In this document: piece after piece, positions 10,084-22,809 of the stretch
How positions within the stretch are numbered: position 1 is the stretch's first letter
How the letters are laid out: every line of letters begins with the position of its first letter
From: Mercurialis annua
Taxonomy: Eukaryota; Streptophyta; Magnoliopsida; Malpighiales; Euphorbiaceae
NCBI RefSeq assembly: GCF_937616625.2
Contig: NC_065572.1
Span: 45,473,653 to 45,537,652 of the forward strand
Length of the DNA: 64,000 nucleotides
Direction: 5' to 3'
The notes under the pieces: generated by a model
What the model was told of the DNA's origin: nothing
What the model saw: only the letters and a program-made list of their open reading frames with translations
The model's database searches: none
Made by a program: the position numbers and the translations under genes

Positions 10084-12705
10084 TTAGTATTTCGCGTCTC
10101 AAGTCTTTAACGCGTCGTTCCGATTCCCTAAGTATGGTTTGGTTATATTACGCAAAGTGTGCGTTAAAAGTGACGCTAGATTAGTATGTCCAGTCTCAAG
10201 TCTCTTTAACGCGTCGTTCCGATTACCTAAGCATGGTTAGGTTATATTACTCAAAGTGTGCTTAAAAAGAGAGGCTAGATTAGTTTGTTTCGTCTTAATT
10301 CTCTTTAACGCGTCGTTTCGATTACGATACTTATCTCGCGTCACAAGTCTCTTTAACGTGTCGTTCCGATTACCTATGCATGGTTAGGTTATATTACGCA
10401 AAGTGTGCGTGAAAAGTGACTTTATATTAGCATGTCGCATCTCAAGTCTCTCTAACGCGTCCTTCCGATTTCCTAAGCATGGTTAGGTTATATTACGCAA
10501 AGTGTCCGTGAAAAGTGACACTAGATTAGAATGTCGCGTCTCAAATCCCTCTAATGCATCGTTCCGATATCTTAAGCAATGGTTATGTTAGATTACGCAA
10601 CGCGTGCGTAAAAAGTGACTCTAGATTAATATTGCGCGTCTCAAGTCTCTTTAACGCGTCGTTTCGATTACCATGCTTATGTCGCGTCACAAGTCTCTCG
10701 AACACGTCGTTCCGATTACCTTAGCATGGTTAGGTTATATTACACAAAGTGTGCGTTGAAAATGACAATAGATTAGTATGTCGTATCTCAAGTCTATTTA
10801 ACGCATCGTTCGAATTACTTAAGCATGGTTAGTGTACGTGAAAAATGACAATAGATTAGTATGTCGCGTCTTAAGTCTATCTAACGCGTTGTTCCGATTA
10901 CCTTAGCATGGTTAGGTTATATTACGCAAACTGTGCGTGAAAAGTGACGCTAGATTAGTATGTTATCTCAATTCTCTTTATCGCGTTGTTCCAATTATAT
11001 TAGCATGGTTAGGGTATATTATGCAAAGCGTGCGTTAAAAGTGACACTCAATTAGTATGTCGCGTCTAAAGTCTATTTAACGCGTCGTTCCTATTATTTA
11101 GGAATAGTTAGGTTATATTACGCAAGGTGTGCGTGAAAAGTGACGCTAGATTAGTATGTCGCGTCTCAAGGCTCTTTAATGCGTCGTTCCGATTACCTAA
11201 GCATGGTTAGGGTATAATACGCAAAGTTTGCGTGAAAAGTGACGCTAGATTAGTATGTCGCGTGTGAAGGCTCTTTAACGCGTCGTTCCGATTACCTAAG
11301 CATGGTTAGGCTATAGTACGCAAAGTGTCCGTAAAAAGGATCAATTGATTAGTATGTCGCGTCTCAAGTCTCCTTAACGCATTGTTTCTATTACATAAGC
11401 ATGGTTAGGTTATATTACGCAAAGTGTGCGTGAAAAGTGACGCTAGATTTGTATGTTTCGTCTCAAGTCTCTTTAATACGTCGTTTCGCTTACCATACAT
11501 ATCTCGCGTCACAAGTCTCTTTAACGCGTCGTTCCGATTACCTAATCATGGTTGGGTTATATTCCGCAATGTGTGCGTGAAAAGTGACGTTATATTAGTA
11601 CGTCGCGTCTCAAGTCTCTCTACCTTGTCGTACCGATTTCCTAAGCATGGCTAGGTTATATTACGCAAAGTGTGCGTGAAAAGTGACACTAGATTAGTAT
11701 GTCGCGTCTCAAGTCTCCATACGCGTCGTTCCGATTTCCTAAGCATGGTTATGTTATATTACGCAAAGTGTGCGTAAAAAGTGATGCTAGATTAATATTG
11801 CGAGCTCAAGTCTCTTGAACGCGTCGTTTCGATTATCATGCTTATGTCGCGTCACAAGTCTCTCTAACACGTCGTTCCGATTACCTAAGCATGGTTAGGT
11901 TATTATATTAGGCAAAGTGTGCGTGAAAAATGACAATAGATTAGTATGTCGCGTCTTAAGTCTATTTAACGCGTCGTTCCAATTACTTAAGCATGGTTAG
12001 GTTATATTACGCAGAGTGTACGTGAAAAATGATAATTGATTAGTATGTCGCGTCTTAAGTCTATCTAACGCGTCGTTCCTATTACCTAACCGTGGTTAGG
12101 TTATATTACGCAAAGTATGCGTGAAATGTGACGCTAGATTAGTATGTCGCGCCTCAATTCTCTTTATCGCGTTATTCTAATTATCTAAGCATGGTTAGGT
12201 TATATTACACAAAGCGTGCGTGAAAAGTGACGCTAGATTAGTATGTCGCATCTCAAGTCTCTTTAAAACATCGTTCTGATTATCTAAGCATGGCTAGGTT
12301 ATATTATGCAAAGTGTGCGTGAAAAGTGACACTAGATTTGTATGTCGCGTCTAAATTCACTTTGACGCGTCGTTTCGATTACCTAAGCGTGGTTAGGTTA
12401 TATTACACAAAGTGTGCGTAAAAAGTGAGGCTAGATTAGTATGGCCCGTCTCGAGTCTTATGCTTATGTCGAGTCACAAGTCTTTCTAACGCGTCGTTCC
12501 GATTACCTAAGAAGTATGGTTAGGTTATATTATGCAAAGTGTGGTGAAAAATGACAATAGATTAGTATGTCGCGTCTCAAGTCTATTTAACACGTTGTTC
12601 CTTTTACCTAAGCATGGTTAGGTTATATTACGCAAGGTGTACGGGAAAAGTGACGCTAGATTAGTATGTCGCGTCTCAAGGCTTTTTAATGCGTCGTTCC
12701 AATTA
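10084..12705 (+). repeat. satellite block leading into second ~8 kb segment copy
   Basis: 10084-11035 is a diverged relative of about 43240-44200 (TTTGTTTCGTC monomer at 10284, GTCCGTGAAAAGTGACACT monomer near 10504). From about 11036 the order is that of position 1 onward, ending at TTCCAATTA just before the second retroelement relic. No gene seen. Confidence 0.85.
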
Positions 12706-12823
12706 TGCAATAAATCTTAACTAATACTGAGAGGACATGCCGGTTGATAAAATGCCCATGGTGAGGCTGTGATCCTGGTTTGTCACACATGTATATGTTA
12801 AGGTTTATCGTCGTATCTCTAAA

Positions 12824-12835
12824 TGGTATCAGAGC
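12824..12835 (+). other. tRNA-iMet primer-binding site motif, copy 2
   Basis: TGGTATCAGAGC, identical to the motif at 1913-1924 and in the same context. Confidence 0.8.
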
Positions 12836-13076
12836 CTAACAGAGACGAGAAAGAAATATATATACTAGTTTTTACTTTGTGAAAATTGGGCCAGTACCTT
12901 ACGATCATGCTCACAAAAAGTTGTTGGTCTACACCTTCTAATACTGCTCTTACTATTGTAAATAAAAATGATTATCTTTATGAGTTTACTTATCTTCCAT
13001 AAAATCAAAACATATTTGATACAAAAGCCCCTCTTCTCAATCCTTAGATTCTCGGTATCTACAGTATCAACATGCA

Positions 13077-13595
13077 GTGATTGGTACATTTGAAACTTCG
13101 TTGAATGCAGGCTCAGTGTTTTTCACCTTTTTCCCAAATTACAACCTTTCCCTCTCTGATCTGATGGCTCTTACGGCTTTAAAGGTGCAAATACAAATTA
13201 CTGGAGCTCAACAAGTTGCTGATTCAATTGCAACTACTCTTCACTATCAAATGGTGTATCGTTTGCAAAACCATGCTTTAAACCTCACTTTACCACAAAC
13301 CATAATGATGCCCTTTTGATAAAAACAGATTCCCAAAACATCCCTTCTTGTGTCCATATACCCAAACAAATCACTAGAAATGAACTCCTACACCTTTTCC
13401 CCAAAAAGTGGATTACCAACTATGAAATAATGCATGAATCTACTCAACTTGTTCAATCCTGTACTCCAGTATTCACAAAAAAAAACCCGATGGCAATGTT
13501 GAGACGTCTTTTGCAAAACATACCGATGTCATTCCTCAGGTATTTTCTACACAGTTCATGCTTGAACCATTTCCACAAGAAAATGGAGTTCCTGT
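13077..13595 (+). pseudogene. broken polyprotein relic, copy 2, with an extra frameshift
   Basis: This is the counterpart of 2158-2675 and has the same first frame break at 13316-13319. It carries an additional lesion: the A run followed by C is two bases longer than in copy 1. Copy 1 stays open into the satellite in one frame; here the frame changes before the last third. The two copies have therefore decayed separately since duplication. Family assignment is as uncertain as for copy 1. Confidence 0.4.
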
Positions 13596-16500
13596 TGTCT
13601 CGCATCTCAAGTCTCTTTATTGCGTCGTTTCGATTACCATGTTTATGTTGAGTCATAAGACTCTCTAACGTGTCGTTCCGATTACCATAAGCATGGTTAG
13701 GTTATAATACGCAAAGTGTGCGTGAAAAGTAACAATAGATAAGTATGTCGCGTCACAAGTCTCTTTAACGCGTCGTTCAGATTACCAAAGAATGGTTAGG
13801 TTATATTACGCAAATTGCGCGTTATAAGTGACGCTATATTAATTTCGCGTCTCAAATGTCTTTAACTCGTCGTTTCGATTACCATGCTTATGTCGCGTCA
13901 CAAGTCTCTCTAGCGCGTCGTTCCTATTACCTAAGCATGGTTAGGTTATAGTACGCAAAGTGTGCGTGAAAAGGATTAATAGATTAGTATGTCGCATCTC
14001 AGGTCTCTTTAGCGCGTCGTTCCTATTACCTAAGCATGGTTAGGTTATATTACGCAAAGTTTACGTGAAAAGTGACGCTAGATTAGTATGTCCAGTCTCA
14101 AGTCCCTTTAACACGTCGTTCCAATTATCTAAGTATGGTTAGGCTATATTACGCAAAGTGTGCATAAAAAGTGTGGCTAAATTAGTATGTTACATCTCAA
14201 GACTCTTTAACACGTCGTTTTGATTACCATGGTTATATCTCGCATCACAAGTCTCTTTAACGCGTCATTCCGATTACCTAAGCATGGTTCGGTTATATTA
14301 CGCAAAGTGTGCGTGAAAAGTGACGTTATATTAGTATGTCGCATCTCAAATCTCTCTAATGCGTCGTTCTGATTTCCTAAGCATGGTTAGGTTATTTAGG
14401 CAAAGTGTGTGTGAAAAGTGATGCTAGATTAGTATGTCGCGTCTTAAGTCTCTCTAACGCGTCGTTCCGATTTCCTAAGCATGTGTAGGTTATATTACGC
14501 AAAGTGTGCGTAAAAAGTGATGCTAGATTAATATGGCGCATATCAAGTCTCTTTAACGGGTCGTTTCGATTACCATGTTTATGTCGCGTCACAAGTCTCT
14601 CTAACGCGTCGTTCCGATTACCTAAGCATGGTTAGGTTATATTACGCAAAGTGCGCGTGAAAGATGACAATAGATTAATATGTCGCGTCTCAAGTCTTTA
14701 TAACGTTTCGTTCCAATTATTTAAGCATGGTTTGGTTATATTACGCAAAGTATGTGTGAAAAATGACAATAGATTAGTTTGTCGTGTCTTAAGTCTATCT
14801 AATGCGTCGTTCCGATTACCTAAGCATGGTTATGTTATATTATGCAAACTGTGCGTGAAAAATGATGCTAGATTAGTATGTCGCGTCTCAAGTCTCATTA
14901 ACGCGTCGTTCCGATTACCTAAGCATGGTTATGTTATATTACCCAAAGAGTGCGTGAAAAGTGACGCTAGATTAGTATGTCGCGTCTCAGATCTCTTTAA
15001 CGCGTCGTTCAGATTACCCAAGAATGGTTAGGTTATATTACGCAAAGTGTGCGGGAAAAGTAACGGTAGATTAGTATGTCGCATCTCATGTCTCTTTCTG
15101 TAATGCGTCGTTCCGATTACCTAAGCATGGTTAGGTTATATTACGCAAGGTGTGCGTGAAAAGTGACGCTAGACTAGTATGTCTCGTCTCAAGGCTCTGT
15201 AATGCGTCGTTCCGATTAACTAAGCATAGTTATATTATGCAAAGTTTGCGTGAAAAGTGACGTTAGATTTGTATCTCGCGTCTCAAGTCTCTCTAACGCG
15301 TTGTTCCGATTACCTAAGCATGGCTAGGTTATAGTACGCAAAGTGTGCGTGAAAAGTAACAATAGATTAATACGTCGCGTCTCAAGTCTCTTTAACGCGT
15401 CGTTCCGATTACCTAAGCATGGTTAGGTTATATTACGCAAAGTGTGCGTGAAAAGTGACTATAGATTAGTATGTCGCGTATCAATTCTATTTAACGCGTC
15501 GTTCCGATTACCTAAGCATGGTTAGGTTATATGACACAAAGCGTGCATGACAAGTAACGCTAGATTAATATTTCGCGTTTCAAGTCTGTTTAACGCATCC
15601 TTCCGATTACCTAAGCATGATTAGGTTATATTACGCAAAGTATGCGTGAAAAGTGACGCTAGATATGTTGAGTCACAAGTCTCTTTAACGCGTCGTTCCG
15701 ATTACCTAAGCTTGGTTAGGTTATATTACGCAAAGTGTGCGTAAAAAGTGACGCTTGATTAGGATGGCGCGTCTCAAGTCTCTCTAACGCGTCGTTTCGA
15801 TTACCATGCTTATGTCGCGTCACAAGTCTCTCTAACGTGTCGTTCCGATTACCTATGCATGGTTGGTTTATATTACGCAAAGTGTGCGTGAAAAGAGACG
15901 CTAGATTAGTATGTCGCGTCTCAATTCTCTTTAACGCGTTGTTCCGATTACCTAAGCATGAATAGGTTATTTTACTCAAAGTGTGCGTGAAAAGTGACGC
16001 TACATTAGTATGTTGCGTCTCAATTCTCTTTAACGCGTGGTTCCGATTAACCATGGTTTGGTTAATTTTACGCGCAGTGTGCCTCAAAAGTGACGCTAGA
16101 ATAGTATGTCGCGTCTCAAGTCTATTACGCAAAGTGTGCTTGAAAAATGACAATAGTATGTCGCGTCTCAAGTCTCTTTTACGTGTCGTTTCGATTACCA
16201 TGCTTATCCCGCGTCCCAAGTATCTTTAACGCGTCGTTGCGATTACCTAAGCATGGTTAGGTTATATTACGCCAAGTGTGCGTGAAAATTGACGCTAGAT
16301 TAGTATATCCTACCTCCAGTCTATCTAACGCGTCATTCCGATTTCCTAACCATGATTAGGTTATAGTACGCAAAGTTTGCTTGAAAACTGACGCTAGATT
16401 AGTATATCGCATCTCAATTCTATTTAACGCGTTGTTCCGATTAACTAAGCATGGTTAGGTTATATTACGCAAAGTGTGCGTGAAAAGTGAATTTAGATTA

Positions 16501-18242
16501 GTATGTCGCATCTCAAGTCTCTCTAACGCGTCCTTCTGATTTCCTAAGCATGGTTAGGTTATATTACGCAAAGTGTCCGCGAAAAGTGACACTAGATTAG
16601 TATGTCGCGTCTCAAGTCTCTCTAACGCGTCGTTCCGATATCCTAAGCATGATTATGTTGTATTACGCAATGCGTGCGTAAAAAGTGACGCTAGATTAAT
16701 ATTGCGCGTCTCAAGTCTCTTTAACGCGTTGTTTCGATTACCATGCTTATGTCGCGTCACAAATCTCTCGAACACGTCGTTCCGATTACCTTAGCATGGT
16801 TAGGTTATATTACACAAAGTGTGCGTTGAAAATGACAATAGATTAGTATGTCGCATTTCAAGTCTATTTAACGCATCGTTCGAATTACTTAAGCATGGTT
16901 AGGTTATATTAGGCAGAGTGTACGTGAAAAATGACAATAGATTAGTATGTCGCGTCTTAAGTCTATCTAACGCGTTGTTCCGATTACCTTAGCATAGTTA
17001 GGTTATTCTACGCAAACTGTGCGTGAAAAGTGACGCTAGATTAGTATGTCGCATCTCAATTCTCTTTATCGCGTTGTTCCAATTATCTAAGCATGGTTAG
17101 GGTATATTACGCAAAGCGTGCGTGAAAAGTGACGTTAGATTAGTATGTCGCGTCCAAAGTCTATTTAACGCGTCGTTCCTATTACCTAAGAATGGTTAGG
17201 TTATATTACGCAGTGTACGTGAAAACTGACGCTAGATTAGCATGTCGCGTCTCAAGGCTCTTTAATGCGTCGTTCCGATTACCTAAGCATGGTTAGGTTA
17301 TAATACGCAAAGTTTGCGTGAAAAGTGACGCTAGATTAGTATGTCGCGTGTCAAGGCTTTTTAACGCGTCGTTCCGATTACCTAAGCTTGGTTAGGCTGT
17401 ATGCAAAGTGTGCGTAAAAATGATCAATTTATTAGTATGTCGCGTCTCAAGTCTCTTTATCGCATTTTTCCTATATTACATAAGCATGGTTAGGTTATAT
17501 TACGCAAAGTGTGCGTGAAAAGTGACGCTAGATTAGTATGTCCAGGCTCAAATCTCTTTAAAGCGTTGTTCTGATTACCTAAGCATGGTTAGGTTATATT
17601 ACGCAAAGTGTGTGTAAAAAGTGACGCTAGATTAGTATGTTTCGTCTCAAGTCTCTTTAATGCGTCGTTTCGCTTACCATACATATCCCGCGTCACAAGT
17701 CTCTTTAACGCGTCGTTCCGATTACCTAAGCACGGTTAGGTTATATTACGCAATGTGTGCGTGAAAAGTGACGTTAGTTTAGTACGTCGCGTCTCAAGAC
17801 TCTCTAACGCGTCGTACCGATTTCCTAAGCATGACTAGGTTATATTACGCAAAGTGTAAGTGAACAGTGACACTAGATTAGTATGACGCGTCTCAAGTCT
17901 CCATACGCGTCGTTCCCATTTCCTAAGAATGGTTATGCGTAAAAAGTGACGCTAGATTAATATTGCGCGTCTCAAGTCTCTTGAACGCGTCGTTTCGATT
18001 ATCATGCTTATGTCGCGTCACAAGTCTCTCTAACGCGTCGTTCCGATTCCCTAAGCATGGTTAGGTTATATTACGCAAAGTGTGCGTGAAAAGTGACGCT
18101 AGGTTAGTATGTCCAGTCTCAAGTCTCTTTAACGCGTCGTTCCGATTACCTAAGCATGGTTAGGTTATGTTACGCAAAGTGTGCTTAAAAAGTGACGCTA
18201 GATTAGTTTGTTTCGTCTGAAGTCTCTTTTACAAGTCGTTGC
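13596..18242 (+). repeat. satellite block, middle of second ~8 kb segment copy
   Basis: Matches 2676-7501 in order, including the GCGCGTTATAAGTGACGC monomer (13826), the TGTTACATCTC monomer (14186) and the TTTCTGTAATGCG variant (15092). A few monomers present here are missing from the first copy and vice versa. On the reverse strand a 167-codon frame (15716-16219) is open only because several monomers lost the TAA in CCTAACC; it is periodic and not a gene. Confidence 0.88.
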
Positions 18243-18386
18243 GAGTACCATACTTATCTCGCGTCACAAGTCTCTTTAACGCGTCGTTCCGATTACCATA
18301 CTTATCTCGGGTCGCAAGTCTCTTTAACGCGTCGTTCCGATTACCATACTTATCTCGCGTCACAAGTCTCTTTATGGCGTCGTTCC
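18243..18386 (+). repeat. three tandem 48-bp short units
   Basis: Units start at 18243, 18291 and 18339. The first begins GAGTACC, as at 7502, confirming common descent of the two segment copies. Confidence 0.9.
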
Positions 18387-21300
18387 GATTACCTAAGCAT
18401 GGTTAGGTTATATTACGCAAAAGTGCGTGAAAAGTGACGTTAAATTAGTGAGTCTCTCTCAAGTCTCTCTAACACATCGTTCAATTTTCTAAGCATGGTT
18501 AGGTTATTTTACGCAAAGTGTGCGTGAAAAGTGACGCTAGATTAGTATGTCCAGTCTCTTTAACACGTCGTTCCGATTACCTATGCATGGTTAGGTTATA
18601 TTACGCAAAGTGAGCGTAAAAAGTGACGCTAGATTAGTTTGTTTCGTCTCAAGTCTCTTTAACTCGTAGTTTCGATTACTATACTTATCTCGCGTCACAA
18701 GTCTCTTTAACGCATCATTCTGATTACCTAAGCATGGTTAGGTTATATTACGCAAAGAGTGCGTGAATAGTGACGCTATATTAGTATGTCACGTCTCAAG
18801 TCTCTCTAACGCGTCGTTCCAATTTCCTAAGCATGGTTAGGTTATATTACGCAAAGCGTGCGTGAAAAGTGACACTAGATTAGTATGTCGCGTCTCAAGT
18901 CTCTCTAGCGCGTCGTTCCGAATTCCTAAGCTTAGTTATGTTATATTACGCAACGCGTGCGTAAAAAGTGACGCTATATTAATATTGCACGTCTCAAGTC
19001 TCTTTAACGCGTCGTTTCGATTACCATTCTTATGTCGCGTCACAAGTCTCTCGAACGTGTCGTTCTGATTACCTAAGCATGGTTAGGTTATACTACGCAA
19101 AGTGTGCGTAGGAAATGACAATTAGTATGTAGCGTCTCAAGACTATTTAACGCGTCGTTCCAATTACATAAGCATGGTTAGGTTATATTACGCATAGTAT
19201 GGTGCGTGAAAAGTGACGCTAGATTAGTATGACGCGTGTCAAGTCTCTTTGACACGTCGTTCTGATTTCCTAAGCATGGTTAGGTTATATTACGCAAAGT
19301 GTGCGTAAAAAAGTGACGGTAGATTAGTATATCGCGTCTCAAGTCTCTTTAACACGTTGTTCCAATTACCTAAGCATGGAAAGCTTATATTACGTAAAGT
19401 GTGCTGAAAAGTGACGGTAGATTAGTATATCGCTTCTCAAGTCTCTTTAATGTGTCGTTCTGATATGGTTAGGTTATGTTACGCAAGGTGTGCGTGAAAA
19501 GTGACGCTAGATTAGTATGTCGCATCTCAATACTCTTTAATGCGTCGTTCCGTTTACCTAATTATGGTTAGGTTATATTACGCCAATGTCTGTGTGAAAA
19601 GTAACGCTATATTAGTATCTTGCATCTCAAGTCTCTTTAACGCGTCGTATTGATTACCATGCTTATTACCCCGTCGTTCCGATTACCTAAGCATAGTTAG
19701 GTTATATTACGCAAAGTGTGCATGAAACGTTACGCTAGATTAATATTTCGCTACTCAAGTCTCTATGATGTGTCGTTCTGATTACCTAAGCATGGTTAGG
19801 TGATATTACGCAAAGCGTGCGTAATAAGTGACGCTAGATTAGTATGGCGCGTTTCAAGTCTCTTTAACGCGTCGTTTCGATTACTGTGCTTATGTCGCAT
19901 CACAAGTGTCTCAAACGCGTCGTTCTGATTACCTAAGCATGGTTAGATTATATATTACGCAAAGTGTGCGTGAAAAGTGACAATGTCTTAGTATGTAGCA
20001 TCTCAAGTCTTTTTAACTCGTCGTTCCGATTACCTAGGCAAGGTTAGGTTATTTTACGCAAAGTGTGCGTGAAAAGTGACGCTAGATTAGTATGACACGT
20101 CTCAAGTCTCTTTAATGCGTATTTCGATTACCTAAGCATGGTTAGTTTATATTACGTGAAGTGTGCGTGAAAACGGACGCTAGATTAGTATGTTGCGTCT
20201 CAAGTCTCTTTATCGCGTCTTTCCGATTATGTAAGCATGGTTAGGTTATATTACGCAAAGTGTGCGTGAAAAGTGATACTAGATTAATATGTCGCTACTC
20301 AAGTCTCTTTAATGCCTCGTTCCGATTTCCTAAGCATGGTTAGGTTATAGTAAGGAAAGTTTGCGTGAAAAGTGACGCTAGATTAGTATGTCGCCTCTGA
20401 AGTCTCTTTATTGTTCCGATTATCTAAGCATGGTTAGGTTATTTACGAAAAGTGTGCGTGAAAAATGACGCTACATTATTATGTCGCGTCTCAAGTCTCT
20501 TTCACGCATTGTACCAATTACCTAAGGATGGTTAGGTTACTTCACGAAAAGTGTGCGTCAAAAGTAACAAACATTAGTATGTCGCGTCTCAAGTCTATTT
20601 AACGCGTCGTTCCGATTACCTAAGCATGGTTAGGTTACATTACGCAATGTGTGCATGGAAAGTGACGCAAGATTAGTATGTCGCATCTCAATTCTCTTTA
20701 ACGCGTTGTACCGATTACCTAAGAATGGTTAGGTTTGTTTACAGAATGTGTACGTGAAAAGTGACGCTAGATTAGTATGTCGCGTCTTAAGTCTATTTAA
20801 CGCGTCGTTCTGATTATCAAAGCATGGTTAGGTTATATTACACGAAGTCTGCGTGAAAAGTTACGCTAGATTAGTATGTCGCGTCTCAATTCTCTTTAAC
20901 GCGTTGTTCCGATTACCTAAGCATGGTTAGGTTATATTATGCAAAGTGTGCGTGAAAAGTTACGCTAGATTAGTATGTCGCGTCTCAAGTCTCTTTATCG
21001 CCTCTTTCCGATTACCTAGGCATGGTTAGGTTATGTTACGCAAAGTGTGCGTGAAACGTGACGCTAGATTAGTATGTCGCGTCGCAAGTCTCTTTAACAC
21101 GTCGTTTTAATTATCTAAGCATAGTTAGGTTATATTACGCAAAGTGTGTGTGAAAAGAGACGCTAGAATAGTATGTCGCGTCTTAAGTCTCTTTAACGCG
21201 TTGTTTCGATTACCTAAGCATGATGAGGTTATTTTACGCAAAGTGTGCGTGAAAAGTGACGCTAGATTAGTAGGTCGCGTCTCAATTCTCTTTTGCGTGT

Positions 21301-22763
21301 GGTTCCGATTACCTATGGTCAGGTTATTTTACGCAAAGTGTGCCTGAAAAGTGACGCTAGATTAGTATGTCGCGTCTTAAGTCACTTTAACTCGTCGTTC
21401 TGATTACCATGCTTATGTCGTGTCACAAGTCTCTTTAACGCGTCGTTCTGATTACGCATAGTTAGGTTACATTACGCAAAGTGTGCGTGAAATTAGACGC
21501 TAGATTAGTATGTCGCGTCTTAAGTCTCTTTAACACATTGTTACATCACACAAAGTGTGCGTGAAATTAGACGCTAGATTAGTATGTCGCATCTTAAGTC
21601 TCTTTAACACGTTGTTCCGATTACCTAAGCATGATTAGGTTTTTTTACGCAAAGTGTGCATGAAAAGTGACGCTAGATTAGTATGCCGCGTCTCATTCCT
21701 CTTTAGCGTGTGGTTCCGATTACCTAAGCATGGTCAGGTTATTTTACGCAAAGTTTGCCTGACAAGTGACGCTAGATTAGCATGTCGCGTCTCATGTAAC
21801 TGTAACTCGTCGTTTGGATTACCATGCTTATGTTGCGTCACAAGTCTCTCTGACGCGTAGTTTCGATTACCTAAGATGGTTAGGTCATATTACGCAAACT
21901 GTGCGTGAAAAATTACAATAGATTAAAATGTCTCGTCTCACGTCTATTTAACGCGTCGCTCCGATTACCTAATCATGGTTAGGTTATATTACGCAAAGGG
22001 TGCGTGAAACGTTACGCTAAATAAGTATGTCGCGTCTCAATTCTCTTTAACGCGTTGTTCTGATTACCTAAGCATGGTTAGGTTATATTACGCAAACTGT
22101 GCGTGGAAAGTAACAATAAATCAGTATGTCGCGTCACACTTCTATTTAACGCGTCGTTCCGATTACCTAAGCATGGTTAGGTTATATTATGCAAAGTGTG
22201 CGTGGAAAGTGACGTTAGATTTATATGTCGCATCTTAATTCTCTTCAACGCGTTGTACCGATTAGCTAAGCATGGTTAGTTTAGGTTACGCGGAGTGTCG
22301 TGAAAAGTGACGCTAGATTAGTATGTCACGTCTTAAGTCTCTTTAAAGCGTTGTTCCGATTACCTAAGCATGGTTAGGTTGTATTACGCAAAGTGTGTAT
22401 GAAAAGTGACATTAGATTAGTATGGCGCGTCTAAAGTCTCTTTCACGCGTGTTCCGATTACCTAAGAATTGTTAGGTTATATTACACAAAGTGTGCATGA
22501 AAAGTGACGCTAGATTAGTATGTAGTGTCTCAACTCTCTTTAATGCGTCGTTCCAATTACCTACGCATGGTTAGGTTATATTACGCAAAGTGTGCGTGAA
22601 AACTGACAATATGGTTAGGTTATATTACGCAAATTCTGCGTAAAAAGTGACGCTATGGCGCGTCTCAAGTCTCTTTAACGTGTCGTAATGATTACCATGC
22701 CTATGCCGCGTCTCAAGTCTCTAATGCACCGTTCTTATTACCTGAACATGGTTAGGTTATATT

Positions 22764-22778
22764 ACGCAAAGTGTGCGT
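22764..22778. repeat. dyad symmetry ACGCA-N5-TGCGT (reference copy)
   Basis: ACGCAAAGTGTGCGT is a perfect 5-bp inverted repeat around a 5-base centre. It recurs in most monomers of the window and could form a small cruciform or be a dimer-binding site. No function is shown; the symmetry itself is directly visible. Confidence 0.8.
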
Positions 22779-22785
22779 GAAAAGT

Positions 22786-22809
22786 GACGCTAGATTAGTA
22801 TGTCGCGTC
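22786..22809. repeat. spaced inverted repeat GACGC-N14-GCGTC (reference copy)
   Basis: Perfect 5-bp arms flank the AT-rich TAGATTAGTATGTC centre. This is the third short dyad of the monomer. Its arms are CpG-containing and often mutated by transition in diverged copies (GATGC, GACAC, GCATC, GTGTC). Confidence 0.65.

Larger units (their letters stand above)
12706..13595 (+). mobile_element. relic of an LTR retrotransposon or endogenous pararetrovirus, copy 2
   Basis: Same element fragment, same ends and same satellite flanks as 1793-2675, so it was duplicated together with the surrounding array and is not a second insertion. By eye the two copies differ at about 13 substitutions and four small indels. 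The indels include a 9-base insertion just before the coding relic and a two-base expansion of the A/C run near 13480-13488. Parts in order: upstream region, primer motif at 12824-12835, leader, coding relic. Confidence 0.7.

Noticed and set aside
12706..13595. Second independent insertion of the retroelement
   Set aside because: Same ends and same flanking monomer variants as 1793-2675; duplication of the whole segment is simpler.
14651..15031. 126-codon forward open frame and similar 60-106-codon frames throughout
   Set aside because: All are translations of 99-bp or 48-bp units in the phase with one TAG per monomer; length depends only on whether that TAG is mutated.
15716..16219. 167-codon reverse-strand open frame
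   Set aside because: It is a 33-residue periodic translation of the satellite, kept open by chance loss of the TAA in CCTAACC. No composition change, start context or non-repeat sequence supports a gene.
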